A DNA stretch of 64,000 nucleotides from JAKJGA01 sp029554345. GTDB taxonomy: Bacteria > Spirochaetota > UBA4802 > JAFGJZ01. The translations under genes were made by a program, and so were the position numbers. A model generated the notes under the pieces. That model was given only the letters and a program-made list of their open reading frames with translations, did not search any database and was not told the origin of the DNA. Location: assembly GCA_035395685.1 (NCBI GenBank), contig DAOPBR010000009.1, positions 1-64,000 on the forward strand. The letters are read 5' to 3'. Shown here in pieces: positions 8,458-17,262 of the stretch (positions are counted from its first letter, which is position 1; every line of letters begins with the position of its first letter).

Positions 8458-9531
8458 ATGTTAAAAAAACAGGCAGCTTTTGCGGCCTTATTGCTTGTTG
8501 CTTTTTACGGAAATGCCGTACAAGCCGAAAATTTTTTCTCAACTTCCGGATCGGCCATCAAATCCACAAACGGCAAATTTTATGCTTATATCAATTTCCT
8601 TTATTACAGCAATGTCTATTTTGTAAATCTTATTCAGCCGAATTCTGTTTCTCATAACGATGTTCAGAGTGATTCATTAAAAATCAGAGCCTATCAAAAT
8701 TATATACGCACTCTCCGGGACGAAAATCTCAAAAATGACGCAACCGTTCTTCTGAATCTTTACAAAAATCCGTCACAATTCGATAACCAGAAAATTGAAC
8801 AGATTGCCAAAAAACTTGAAAGCAGAAATATAGTCATAAGCTTTACAATAGACGACGCTCCATCAAGAAAAATAAATCTTAATTATTGTATTTACGGCAA
8901 AAAGAAACTTCTGCTGGTAAATCACCCTCTTTTCGATTATTCTGAAACGATTTACAATATCATCCCGTTGATATCATATCCGGAAATATCTGTCAGCAAC
9001 TCAATGACGTACGATGACATCATATATGTCAGCCAGGAAGAAATAGCAAATGATTCCGGAATTGCGCAGAGAGTTCTTGCCGGGAAAAATGTAAGCGCAT
9101 TTCTTTTTAACGGAGCAAGAGTAAATTCTGAAATATCCTATTGTTTGCGGAAAGCTTTTGCAGGTAAAGAAAGCGAAATCATAAAAGATATGACACGAAT
9201 GTTCGAAATACACGAACTCAGTCATAAAATTCTATACAACAAGTATAAAATTCAGGATCCGGTTACTCATGAAGAATTCGCACTAAGCAGTACAATTTAT
9301 GATAATCCTTTTTTGGGTCTTGCGATCATGTACAGTTATCTTGATTATGATAATCTCACTCAACATAAACTTGCGGCTCTCAATTACATCCGCTATATTG
9401 CCAATCATTCCGGAAAAAGCATTTTGATGGAAAAGCCTGAGCATATTGCAAAAGAATTTTCTGCGGAAGAACTCAAAACAATCAGCAAAAATCACTTTGA
9501 CTCATTGCGCCAGGTTCTTAAAATAAAATAG
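8458..9531 (+). CDS. Secreted protein with HExxH motif, possible metallopeptidase
   Basis: A 357-residue protein with a clear signal peptide (cleavage after VQA, about residue 23). I do not recognise the family. HELSH at 252-256 fits the HExxH zinc-peptidase motif, and THEEFALSS at 270-278 could give the third, glutamate ligand of a gluzincin. A peptidase role is inference from this short motif alone. It stands alone between divergent and co-directional neighbours, with a weak GGCGGGG ribosome site. Confidence 0.6.
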   Translation: MLKKQAAFAALLLVAFYGNAVQAENFFSTSGSAIKSTNGKFYAYINFLYYSNVYFVNLIQPNSVSHNDVQSDSLKIRAYQNYIRTLRDENLKNDATVLLNLYKNPSQFDNQKIEQIAKKLESRNIVISFTIDDAPSRKINLNYCIYGKKKLLLVNHPLFDYSETIYNIIPLISYPEISVSNSMTYDDIIYVSQEEIANDSGIAQRVLAGKNVSAFLFNGARVNSEISYCLRKAFAGKESEIIKDMTRMFEIHELSHKILYNKYKIQDPVTHEEFALSSTIYDNPFLGLAIMYSYLDYDNLTQHKLAALNYIRYIANHSGKSILMEKPEHIAKEFSAEELKTISKNHFDSLRQVLKIK

Positions 9532-9558
9532 AATTTTTCTTATTAACCAAAATTTATT

Positions 9559-9589
9559 TTGACACGCACATTCAGTTTGTGCGTACATG
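9559..9589 (+). promoter_or_regulatory. Promoter with embedded inverted repeat
   Basis: TTGACA at 9559-9564 is followed by a 7 bp perfect inverted repeat (9564-9570/9578-9584) and a weak TACATG -10 at 9584-9589 (19 nt spacing). The repeat occupies the spacer, where an operator would compete with RNA polymerase. No T-run follows, so it is not a normal terminator. Confidence 0.4.
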
Positions 9590-9614
9590 AATCAAATTTT
9601 GTCCTGGATATTCT

Positions 9615-10607
9615 ATGAATAACTTATTTAAAGCAATTTCGGTTTCTGTCATCACTTCATGCGCGGCAATTATAGCATTTTTCTTTATAAGAGCGGACTA
9701 TATCCATGAATCATACATGACTCATCTATTATCGCTCAATCAGTCTCTTGTTTCGGAACTTAAACCGTTTCTTGAAGGCAAAACAAAAGATGAGGCAGAA
9801 TCTGCTCTAAAGACTGCCGCCTCATCAAAAAAAGAAGTCGCATTCATAGCCCTGACGGACATGCAGAACAACTACCTTGGCGGTTTTTCAGGTCTTACTC
9901 AGAAAGAAATCAAAAAGGGTTTTTCCGATCTTATTATAAGCGATATTAAGAATGGAAAACTTTCTGCAAGTAAAGTTGAATCAAAATACTACGGTTCGGA
10001 AAAATTTTATTACATTAAGCTAAAAGGCGTAAAATTCGCATTCTTTGTCGTATACAGATACAAGCTCCAGACAAAATTGATTACAGAAATTATTATTGAA
10101 ACATCTATAATATTACTAATAATTTTCATTTCATCATTCAGCTTTTTCTATTTTTTCAGAAAAACAAATCAGCTGGAAACAAATCACGAATCAGCAGTTT
10201 TACGTGAAAATCCGAAAGAAACACAACGTCGTATTAATAACTTTGAAAAACTTCTCGCTAAAAAATTCAGCGAAGCTTCTCAGATTCATTCTTTTGATTC
10301 ATTCGCATTTTATCATTATGACAAAGAAAATTCAAATCTGCTGAAAAAATATTATTATACTTCGGGTATTCTCTCAAAACTGGATCAGAATCCGCCTGAA
10401 GCCGAAAAAAGGAAAGAAATCATCTCAGAACTTAAAAAAGGTTCCCCTATAATCAAAGCCCGTTCAAAAAACGCATATATTGCAGTAATTGAAAACAAAA
10501 ATCTGCTCGGAGCAGTTTTGGTTACAAAAAACAGAACCATAACCGGAACAGAAATTTCTTTCCTGAAAAATATCTGCAGAGACATAGCCTACAACATCAT
10601 CAAATGA
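9615..10607 (+). CDS. Membrane sensor-like protein with extracytoplasmic loop and GAF-like tail
   Basis: A 330-residue protein with two transmembrane helices (about 8-26 and 158-182) flanking an extracytoplasmic segment of about 130 residues, followed by a cytoplasmic region. The last 120 residues have the alternating pattern of a GAF-like domain, ending ILSKL...NAYIAVIE...LLGAVLVTKN...FLKNICRDIAYNI. There is no kinase, GGDEF or methyl-accepting output, so it may signal through a partner. The family is not recognised. Its end overlaps hemW by 8 nt, tail to tail. Confidence 0.6.
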   Translation: MNNLFKAISVSVITSCAAIIAFFFIRADYIHESYMTHLLSLNQSLVSELKPFLEGKTKDEAESALKTAASSKKEVAFIALTDMQNNYLGGFSGLTQKEIKKGFSDLIISDIKNGKLSASKVESKYYGSEKFYYIKLKGVKFAFFVVYRYKLQTKLITEIIIETSIILLIIFISSFSFFYFFRKTNQLETNHESAVLRENPKETQRRINNFEKLLAKKFSEASQIHSFDSFAFYHYDKENSNLLKKYYYTSGILSKLDQNPPEAEKRKEIISELKKGSPIIKARSKNAYIAVIENKNLLGAVLVTKNRTITGTEISFLKNICRDIAYNIIK

Positions 10608-11712
10608 GATTTTCTGTCAGATAATAGATTGTATCATTTAAAAAATATATATTATTAAAAGCGGAGATTACATCTCCGCTTTTAATTTCAATTCTGCCTG
10701 AGTCGGCCGCAGATCTCAACCTTTCAAAAAAAGAAGGGGGAATCGCTTCTCCGAAAATTCTTTTCATGTTGTCTATGGAAATTCCATCAGCAAGGCGAAG
10801 TCCGGTCATTATATATTCAGCTACCGCTGATGCAGCTGAACGTTCATCATAAATTACATTTGACGGATTTAATGAATATGACCTGAAATCATCCTCTTTG
10901 TGCCATCGTCTTCCGTCAATAAACGAATGCGATGCTGCACCGAGTCCGAGATAATCCTGCCATGTCCAGTATTTCATATTATGACGGGAGACTTTTCCAT
11001 TTCTTGCGAAATTTGAAACTTCATAATGAGCATACGACTTGTCTTTCAGTCTATTTATTACTGATTGAAAAATATTTTTTTGTTCTAAATCATATTTATC
11101 CGAATCAGTAAAACGGGAATAAAGCGGAGTACCCTCTTCAACACTGAGCATATAAACCGAAATATGATCCGCATTCGTTTCTGAAAGAATATCTATGGAC
11201 GATAAAACCGATTCTCTATCAATATTTGAAACTCCGGCAATGATGTCTGCAGAAATATCAAGAATACTGCAATTAAGAAGTTTTATTACATTATCCGGCG
11301 GAACATATTTTCTGCCTAAAAATTTATTTATTTTTTCATCCAATGACTGAACGCCTACAGATACCCTGCTGCATCCGAAATCGAAAAGCATTTTAAAATC
11401 ATCAATACTTGTAGAAGAAGGATTACATTCAACAGTAAATTCATAACCGGACTCAATTCGGAATGACGAAAATATTTTATCCGATATTTTCTTCAATAAT
11501 GCAATTCCCATTGAAAGAGGAGTTCCTCCTCCGAAATAAACCGTATCAAAGGATTTTCCCGAATACAGTGAAGCGCTATATTCTATGTCCCGCAAAAGAG
11601 CTTCATAGTAGCGGTTTAAATCAGAGGAATCCGCATTCGAAACTGAATAAAACGAACAGTAATCACATTTTGAAAAACAAAACGGAAAATGAACATAAAT
11701 ACCGCCGGGCAT
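10600..11712 (-). CDS. hemW: HemW-like radical SAM heme chaperone
   Basis: HemW resembles oxygen-independent coproporphyrinogen III oxidase (HemN) but acts as a heme-handling protein. The N-terminus YVHFPFCFSKCDYCSF carries the CxxxCxxC iron-sulfur motif (Cys12, 16, 19). DTVYFGGGTP, the NPSST-type strand and SVGVQSLDEKINKFLGRKY are family signatures, and the C-terminal winged-helix part is present. At 370 residues it is normal length. Its ATG overlaps the nagZ stop by one base (TGATG), implying coupling. A terminator-like hairpin for the opposing gene lies within its 3' end. Confidence 0.9.
   Translation of the reverse strand: MPGGIYVHFPFCFSKCDYCSFYSVSNADSSDLNRYYEALLRDIEYSASLYSGKSFDTVYFGGGTPLSMGIALLKKISDKIFSSFRIESGYEFTVECNPSSTSIDDFKMLFDFGCSRVSVGVQSLDEKINKFLGRKYVPPDNVIKLLNCSILDISADIIAGVSNIDRESVLSSIDILSETNADHISVYMLSVEEGTPLYSRFTDSDKYDLEQKNIFQSVINRLKDKSYAHYEVSNFARNGKVSRHNMKYWTWQDYLGLGAASHSFIDGRRWHKEDDFRSYSLNPSNVIYDERSAASAVAEYIMTGLRLADGISIDNMKRIFGEAIPPSFFERLRSAADSGRIEIKSGDVISAFNNIYFLNDTIYYLTENLI
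10654..10686 (+). terminator. Terminator-like hairpin inside hemW 3' end
   Basis: A perfect 14 bp stem (10654-10667/10673-10686) with a 5 nt loop lies 46 nt after the stop of the rightward sensor gene and is T-rich on its 3' side. It falls in the coding region of convergent hemW, so it probably ends the rightward transcript. Confidence 0.6.
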
Positions 11713-13274
11713 CAGAATCCGAAATTAATAGGGCAGTTTGTTTTTACTTGAATGTGTCCCTTAATGAAATTTGCAGCAGCAGCGAATGAGGCATTCGTAT
11801 TAGACAGCATAAACAAAGTAGATGGATGCTGCTTAAATTTTGAAAAAAGAAAAGGATTCCCGGAATAAACAAATGTCACGGCATTCCTTCCGCTGAAGCG
11901 GATTATTCCTTCTAAAAGATTCTTGTTAACGTAATGAGAATAAACATAAATCTTTCTTCCCGATGTATTGGAAGAAAAGAATCCCGATGATGTCATTACG
12001 GAAAAATTATCTGCAGGAAAAAGAGAATTAAAGTACTGATTGTCAGAAACAATGATAATTTTATTATCGTTTATTTCGGCAAAAGAATTTTTGCCGTAAA
12101 GATATAAAGCCTTCTCCGAAATAGTCCGGTTTACCTCATCAGCCTCCGCATTCGGGAAAATGTAATCGTTATTTGAATACACATTACAGAATTTTCTTTT
12201 TGCGCGTATTATACGAATAACAGATTCATCAATTCTTGATTCAGGAATATCCCCTTTTTTGACGGAATTACAAAGGGCATAGAAAATCTGGTCCGCCCTG
12301 GAGGAAGTAGTGAGAAGGACATCCACTCCGGCTTTAACCGCCTTTACAGCGCTTTGCCCGATAGTAAGATGCTGTGAAAGAGCTCCCATTTCAAGATCAT
12401 CCGTAAAAATCAGTCCTTTATATTTCATATCTTCGCGCAGAATTTTTTTAAGAAAGAAATCAGAAAAAGTCGCCGGCTCGGAAGATGCCAATATCTTAGG
12501 ATACGAAATATGCGCAGTCATAAATGACGAAACATCAGAATCTATTGCCGCACGGAAAGGCTTAAGTTCAAAATTTTTTATTTCCTCAATAGATGAATTT
12601 ATTTCAGGAAGCACCTTATGTGAATCTTTTGCTGTATTGCCGTGACCAGGAAAATGTTTGACCACAGCGGCGCATCCTGCAGACTGCAGACCTTCTACAT
12701 ACGCCTTTACTTGAGCGGATACTTTTTCAGGATCAGAACCGAATGAACGCACATTTATAACAGGATTATCCGGATTATTGTTTATATCCGCAACAGGCGC
12801 AAGATTCATATTGAGCCCCAGAGATTTCATCTGCATTCCAAGATGATACGCAGCCTTTTTAGTCAGAGCCGGATCATCAGCCGATCCGGATGCAATTGTT
12901 CCGGGAAACTGTGTTACTCCGTCTTTTATACGGACAACAAGTCCGCTCTCCTGATCAGTAGAAATAAAAAGCGGAATACCAGTCAAGTCAGCAGAATTTT
13001 TCTGCATAGCCGAAGTAAATCTTTTAAGCTTTTCAGCATCACCGATATTATAACCGAAAAGAATAATTCCGCCAAGACGGTATTTTTTAATCATGGAATA
13101 TGAATTGTTATTACCGGCATCATTGCCGGTAATGCCCGTCATCATCATCTGACCGATTTTATCTTCAATCGTCATCTTTGACACGAAATCCTCTACCGTC
13201 TCATCTTTCTTTTGAGAAAAAGACATTGATGATATCAATACAGCAAATAATACCAATATTTTTAAACGCATCAT
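11712..13274 (-). CDS. nagZ: Glycoside hydrolase family 3, beta-N-acetylhexosaminidase
   Basis: NagZ-type enzymes release N-acetylglucosamine from peptidoglycan fragments. The 520-residue protein has a signal peptide (about 1-20), so it is exported. KHFPGHG (206-212) and DSH (217-219) form the NagZ catalytic His loop, and TDDLEM (291-296) holds the nucleophile Asp. It is longer than cytoplasmic NagZ (about 340 residues), with an extra C-terminal domain from about 370 on, as in exported GH3 enzymes. It is first in the nagZ-hemW unit. Confidence 0.9.
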   Translation of the reverse strand: MMRLKILVLFAVLISSMSFSQKKDETVEDFVSKMTIEDKIGQMMMTGITGNDAGNNNSYSMIKKYRLGGIILFGYNIGDAEKLKRFTSAMQKNSADLTGIPLFISTDQESGLVVRIKDGVTQFPGTIASGSADDPALTKKAAYHLGMQMKSLGLNMNLAPVADINNNPDNPVINVRSFGSDPEKVSAQVKAYVEGLQSAGCAAVVKHFPGHGNTAKDSHKVLPEINSSIEEIKNFELKPFRAAIDSDVSSFMTAHISYPKILASSEPATFSDFFLKKILREDMKYKGLIFTDDLEMGALSQHLTIGQSAVKAVKAGVDVLLTTSSRADQIFYALCNSVKKGDIPESRIDESVIRIIRAKRKFCNVYSNNDYIFPNAEADEVNRTISEKALYLYGKNSFAEINDNKIIIVSDNQYFNSLFPADNFSVMTSSGFFSSNTSGRKIYVYSHYVNKNLLEGIIRFSGRNAVTFVYSGNPFLFSKFKQHPSTLFMLSNTNASFAAAANFIKGHIQVKTNCPINFGF

Positions 13275-13335
13275 AACCTCTTTAATTATAAACCGGATAA
13301 AGCGCCGATTTCAACTGTCAAACAATTTTAAACTC

Positions 13336-14130
13336 TTATTTTCCCGTATATTCCGTAATTTTAACACAGCCGGACGGCATTACAACTATTTCTTCACCAT
13401 GATTGTTCAAACAGGCGAATTCTCCCGCAAAGTCAAAATCTTTCTCGGCAGAAAAAATATTAACTGCATCTATTTCTAAATCCGAAAAAACAGATGCCGA
13501 ATAAATCCCATTTTCAAAACAGAACGATTTTATTCTTTCAGATGAATATCCCGAGTAATGAATAATGAGATCAATATCTTTCAACCGTGAAAGTGATCTT
13601 TCAAGCTCATAAGAATCATATCTTTCATAATCAAATTTTAGAAAAATAATATATCTGTATTCTTCAAAATATTTATCCGCAATTATTCTCAATTCGTTTT
13701 TATCAGGCAGTATCAGCGCGTACTTTTTATTTAAAAACTTCTTTTTACGGAAATCATCAGCACGTTTTAACGCAAATTCCGCATCAAACCGGAATCCGTT
13801 TTGGGCATCAGGCGGGTCAATAATGACTGCATTTTGCGAAGGAAGATATCCTGATATGACTAAAGCCTCTCCGCGTATAATTATTTTTGAGCATCCTGCG
13901 TCAGATAAAGAAGAAACTAAATCTGATAATGAGGCTTTTTCCGAACAGGCATATATAAAATTTCCCCGAAGAATATTTTTTGAGATAATCTTAGAATTAA
14001 TCATTGTTTCGTCATTTCCCGGGAAAACGGCAAATCCGATTAATGGTTCATCTTTCACTGAACATGAAAGCAATAAAACTATCGCAAGGAAGTTAAATCG
14101 TTTTAATAAAAACATCACCGTCATTTTCAA
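13336..14130 (-). CDS. Putative lipoprotein, possible periplasmic binding-type fold
   Basis: A 264-residue protein with a signal peptide ending in a lipobox (IVLLLSCS). The mature part alternates short strands and helices (IIIRGEALVISG, LILPDKNELRIIADKYF, DIDLIIHYSGYSSERIKSF), recalling type I periplasmic binding proteins such as the Bmp/Med family, but the match is too weak to name. Its start overlaps the upstream gene by 38 nt; an in-frame ATG at 14115 is an alternative. Confidence 0.6.
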   Translation of the reverse strand: MKMTVMFLLKRFNFLAIVLLLSCSVKDEPLIGFAVFPGNDETMINSKIISKNILRGNFIYACSEKASLSDLVSSLSDAGCSKIIIRGEALVISGYLPSQNAVIIDPPDAQNGFRFDAEFALKRADDFRKKKFLNKKYALILPDKNELRIIADKYFEEYRYIIFLKFDYERYDSYELERSLSRLKDIDLIIHYSGYSSERIKSFCFENGIYSASVFSDLEIDAVNIFSAEKDFDFAGEFACLNNHGEEIVVMPSGCVKITEYTGK

Positions 14131-14716
14131 TCCTCCGGAATCCCATTTTTTTCAGATAACGAAGGTGATTCTTCCCGTAAAGCGGAGTCCTGATTTCGCG
14201 GCATCCCCTGTTTCTGAAAAAACCAAGAGAGTCACGGTAAAGAAAACGTCCGATTTTCATATCGCGGTATCTTGGAACAACATAATCCAGATGTATAAAA
14301 AATAATCCTTCAGGTTTTTCTTCATAAAAAACTATACCCGCCGGCACAAGATCGCGAACAAGAAGAAGAACTTTCGTCTTCTTATCAGTTCTATACGTAA
14401 ATTCCGGATATAATTTCGCGATATCCGCACCGAAAAATTTAATAAAATATTCAAGATACTGCGAATCATGGGAAATTTCGACAATTGAGAAATATTCTTT
14501 CTTAAAAATATAATGCGATAAAAAATAAATATCAGCAAATACTATCAGAATATTCAGCACTGATACAGGATATGCTTCTATCATTATGCCGTATACGGAA
14601 AATGCTAAGGCTCCGGCTAGGTTTATAAGCCGAAGCTTGAAAGCTGAATTCATAAAAAGAGAAACAGCGACAAGAATACTTGCAGAATATCCGATTATTG
14701 AATAAATTGAGTCCAT
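14093..14716 (-). CDS. YgjV-like membrane domain fused to GNAT acetyltransferase
   Basis: The N-terminal about 75 residues form hydrophobic helices matching YgjV-like inner-membrane proteins (IGYSASILVAVS, LRLINLAGALAFSVYG, YPVSVLNI). The C-terminal about 125 residues look like a GNAT acyltransferase: VLLLVRDLVPAGIVFYEE, HLDYVVPRYRDMKIGRFLYRD with the acetyl-CoA loop region, and YLKKMGF. I chose the ATG at 14716 because GGGGGG precedes it by 4 nt; the upstream ATG at 14734 has no ribosome site. The substrate is unknown. Confidence 0.75.
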   Translation of the reverse strand: MDSIYSIIGYSASILVAVSLFMNSAFKLRLINLAGALAFSVYGIMIEAYPVSVLNILIVFADIYFLSHYIFKKEYFSIVEISHDSQYLEYFIKFFGADIAKLYPEFTYRTDKKTKVLLLVRDLVPAGIVFYEEKPEGLFFIHLDYVVPRYRDMKIGRFLYRDSLGFFRNRGCREIRTPLYGKNHLRYLKKMGFRRIENDGDVFIKTI

Positions 14717-14802
14717 CTGTCCCCCCGGGCACATTATTTCAACGAATCAATTGATCAAGAAATATTTCTTTACAGAAAACGCTGATTTTGTCTGATTATT
14801 CT

Positions 14803-15495
14803 ATGAGCATCAGAAAAAACTATGATTCTGTCCACGAATCAGCTGTAAAGGCTGCCCTTTCAGCGGGAAGAAATCCTGATGATGTCAGACTTCTCGCCGT
14901 AAGCAAAACATACGGAGCTGACACAGTCCAGGAAGCTATCGATTCGGGAATTCTTTTGTTCGGCGAAAACAAGGTTCAGGAAGCCAGAGACAAGATACCT
15001 CTTTTGCAGGGAAATTTTGATTTTCATCTCATTGGACATCTTCAGTCAAACAAGGCAAAGGACGCCGTAAAACTTTTTTCCACAATTCATTCTCTCGACA
15101 AAATAAGCACTGCCGAAAAACTTGACGCCGAAGCCGGAAAAATTAACAAAACTCTGGATGTTATGGTTCAGGTCAATACCAGCGGAGAAGATTCAAAATC
15201 CGGCGTCGAGCCCGAACTTGCAGAAGAATTATGTTCTCAAATATTATCTGCATCCAATTTAAAACTCACCGGTTTGATGACAATCGGGCCAGTCGGCGGA
15301 ATTATTCAGGATGCCGTAAAAAGCTTCACAATACTCAGAAAACTCAAAGAAAAAATAAACTCATCACTTTCAATAAACATGACCGAACTTTCCATGGGAA
15401 TGAGCGGAGACTACGTTGAAGCAATCAAAGAAGGCGCAACCGTAATCAGAGTCGGAAGTGCAATATTCGGGAAAAGGGATTATACAAATGGATAA
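14803..15495 (+). CDS. yggS: YggS/PLPBP family pyridoxal phosphate-binding protein
   Basis: A PLP homeostasis protein with an alanine-racemase-like barrel. RLLAVSKTYG holds the PLP lysine. FGENKVQEARDK, FHLIGHLQSNKAKDA, VNTSGEDSKSG, GLMTIGP, LSMGMSGDY and TVIRVGSAIFG are all family motifs. The ATG at 14803 (MSIRKNYDSV) fits the family N-terminus; an in-frame TTG lies at 14788. It is first in a yggS-proC-M23 unit, the common bacterial pairing with proC. Confidence 0.92.
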   Translation: MSIRKNYDSVHESAVKAALSAGRNPDDVRLLAVSKTYGADTVQEAIDSGILLFGENKVQEARDKIPLLQGNFDFHLIGHLQSNKAKDAVKLFSTIHSLDKISTAEKLDAEAGKINKTLDVMVQVNTSGEDSKSGVEPELAEELCSQILSASNLKLTGLMTIGPVGGIIQDAVKSFTILRKLKEKINSSLSINMTELSMGMSGDYVEAIKEGATVIRVGSAIFGKRDYTNG

Positions 15496-16297
15496 AAAAA
15501 TAGCAATTGTCGGTCTCGGCAACATGGGTTACGCGATCGCGGCAGGACTTGCCAAAAATTTTCACGGCGAAATAATCGGATTCGACAATCACCCTGCAGC
15601 AGTTGAGAACTTCAAAACAATCAGCTCTACATCATGCACAATCACAAGCGCATCAAGCGAAAAGGAAGCGGCAGAAAAATGCGGAATAATCATTTACGCA
15701 CTAAAACCGGATGTCATATTAAATATTTTAAGAGAAACCGGCGACTTGCTGAAAAATAAACTGATAATTTCAATCGCCGCCGGAGTGACACTAGATTCTA
15801 TAACAAAAGCTCTTCCGGATGGAACTTCCGCTGTCAGAGTGATGCCGAACACACCTGCTTTAATATCAGAAGGCATGAGCGTTCTTTGCAAAAATGCATT
15901 TGTAACAGAAAAACAGATGTCAAGCGCTGAAAATATTTTTAAAGCTGTAGGCAAGACGCTGATACTTCCTGAAAAACATATCGATGCCGTTACGGCAATT
16001 TCAGGATGCGGTCCTGCTTATGTTTTTACGTTTATCCAGGCTTTATCCGACGCCGGCGTCGCTCTGGGACTTGCCAGAAAGGATGCCCTCCTTCTTGCCT
16101 GCCAGACGCTGAAAGGAGCGTCGGAAATGACAATGCAAAGCGGTGAAGAACCGATATCACTCAGAAATAAGGTAACATCTCCGGGCGGAAGCACTATTGA
16201 CGCCGTTCATGTTCTCGAAAGAGCGGCTTTTTCGGGAATAGTTATTGACGCGGCAGTCAAAGCATGCGATAAAAGTAAAAAGCTCGGGGAAAAATAG
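15488..16297 (+). CDS. proC: Pyrroline-5-carboxylate reductase
   Basis: ProC makes proline from pyrroline-5-carboxylate using NAD(P)H. The Rossmann motif IVGLGNMGYAIAAGL starts the protein. IYALKPDVI, VRVMPNTPALISEGM, AISGCGPAY and VTSPGGSTIDAVHVLE are diagnostic. I chose the ATG at 15488 (MDKKIAIVG), 8 nt inside the yggS 3' end; the frame opens 30 bases earlier. Length about 269 residues, as usual. Confidence 0.95.
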   Translation: MDKKIAIVGLGNMGYAIAAGLAKNFHGEIIGFDNHPAAVENFKTISSTSCTITSASSEKEAAEKCGIIIYALKPDVILNILRETGDLLKNKLIISIAAGVTLDSITKALPDGTSAVRVMPNTPALISEGMSVLCKNAFVTEKQMSSAENIFKAVGKTLILPEKHIDAVTAISGCGPAYVFTFIQALSDAGVALGLARKDALLLACQTLKGASEMTMQSGEEPISLRNKVTSPGGSTIDAVHVLERAAFSGIVIDAAVKACDKSKKLGEK

Positions 16298-17262
16298 TGA
16301 ACGGATTACCAATTTCATACTACAATCTCAGGCGCGCGTTTTTCTTCTTTAAGATTCTTTTCGTGCTGTCATTTTTCGTCGTTGCAGGCGGAAATATTTA
16401 CAATGCAGTTTTCAAGAAAACGATTAAAGTTTCGGAATCAGGTCATATTCTTAAAGACGGATTTGTTCTATTCACTGACAGAACTGAATACATCAAAATA
16501 CTCAAAAATTACAAATATGATGCAGGAACTAAAATAAAATTTCATGTTATGTCAAAGGGAGAATCATACTGGGATGTAGCCGTTAGAAACGGAATCACAG
16601 TAGAAACGCTTATTGCAGCAAACCCCTTCATAACATCACTTCTTGCCGAAGAGAATATCGAAATCGCCATACCTGAAAAGAACGGTGTACTTCTGCCTTG
16701 CGATGATTTTATCGACGCTTACCGGATGAAAAAGCTTTTAGCTGTCAGGCCTAAGGGAAATTTCAAGCATAGTATTTTTGAATTATTCGCACTTGATGAT
16801 ATAAGATTCGCTTTTTACGAAGGCGTAAGACCGATCATCGTAAATAATTATATCGAAGGTCTTTACGGAATAAAACAAAGCTTTAACCGGCCTGTAGATA
16901 AAGGTAATTTCGGTTCCATGTTCGGGATGCGTTCAGATCCTTTCACCGGCATGATGGCGTTTCATCAGGGTCTTGACATCACCGGCTCAATAGGAATGGA
17001 AGTTCACCCGATTAACGAAGGAATTGTATCTTTCGCGGGATGGCGCGACGGACTCGGCTTGGCAGTGATCGTGATGCACAAAGACGGATACATTTCAACA
17101 TACGCCCATTGCAGTCAGCTTATCTCAAAACCAGGTGATCACGTAACAAAAAAAGATGTCATAGCTCTTCTCGGCAACACAGGCAGATCAACCGGACCTC
17201 ACGTTCATGTTGAAATAGAACGTCATGGAAAACTTTATAATCCCCTTTATTTTATCTGGTAA
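16297..17262 (+). CDS. LysM-like/M23 peptidoglycan endopeptidase
   Basis: A 321-residue membrane-anchored murein hydrolase. An N-terminal transmembrane helix (about 14-33) is followed by a LysM-like region (SKGESYWDVAVRNGITVETLIAANP) and a complete LytM/M23 domain. Zinc-site motifs are intact: FHQGLDITG and the terminal HVHVEIERHG, with GLAVIVMHKDGYISTYAH. The start is GTG overlapping the proC TAG by one base, with GGGGA upstream. It is the active counterpart of the degenerate LytM protein at 7609. Its stop abuts that of the convergent gene. Confidence 0.9.
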   Translation: MNGLPISYYNLRRAFFFFKILFVLSFFVVAGGNIYNAVFKKTIKVSESGHILKDGFVLFTDRTEYIKILKNYKYDAGTKIKFHVMSKGESYWDVAVRNGITVETLIAANPFITSLLAEENIEIAIPEKNGVLLPCDDFIDAYRMKKLLAVRPKGNFKHSIFELFALDDIRFAFYEGVRPIIVNNYIEGLYGIKQSFNRPVDKGNFGSMFGMRSDPFTGMMAFHQGLDITGSIGMEVHPINEGIVSFAGWRDGLGLAVIVMHKDGYISTYAHCSQLISKPGDHVTKKDVIALLGNTGRSTGPHVHVEIERHGKLYNPLYFIW

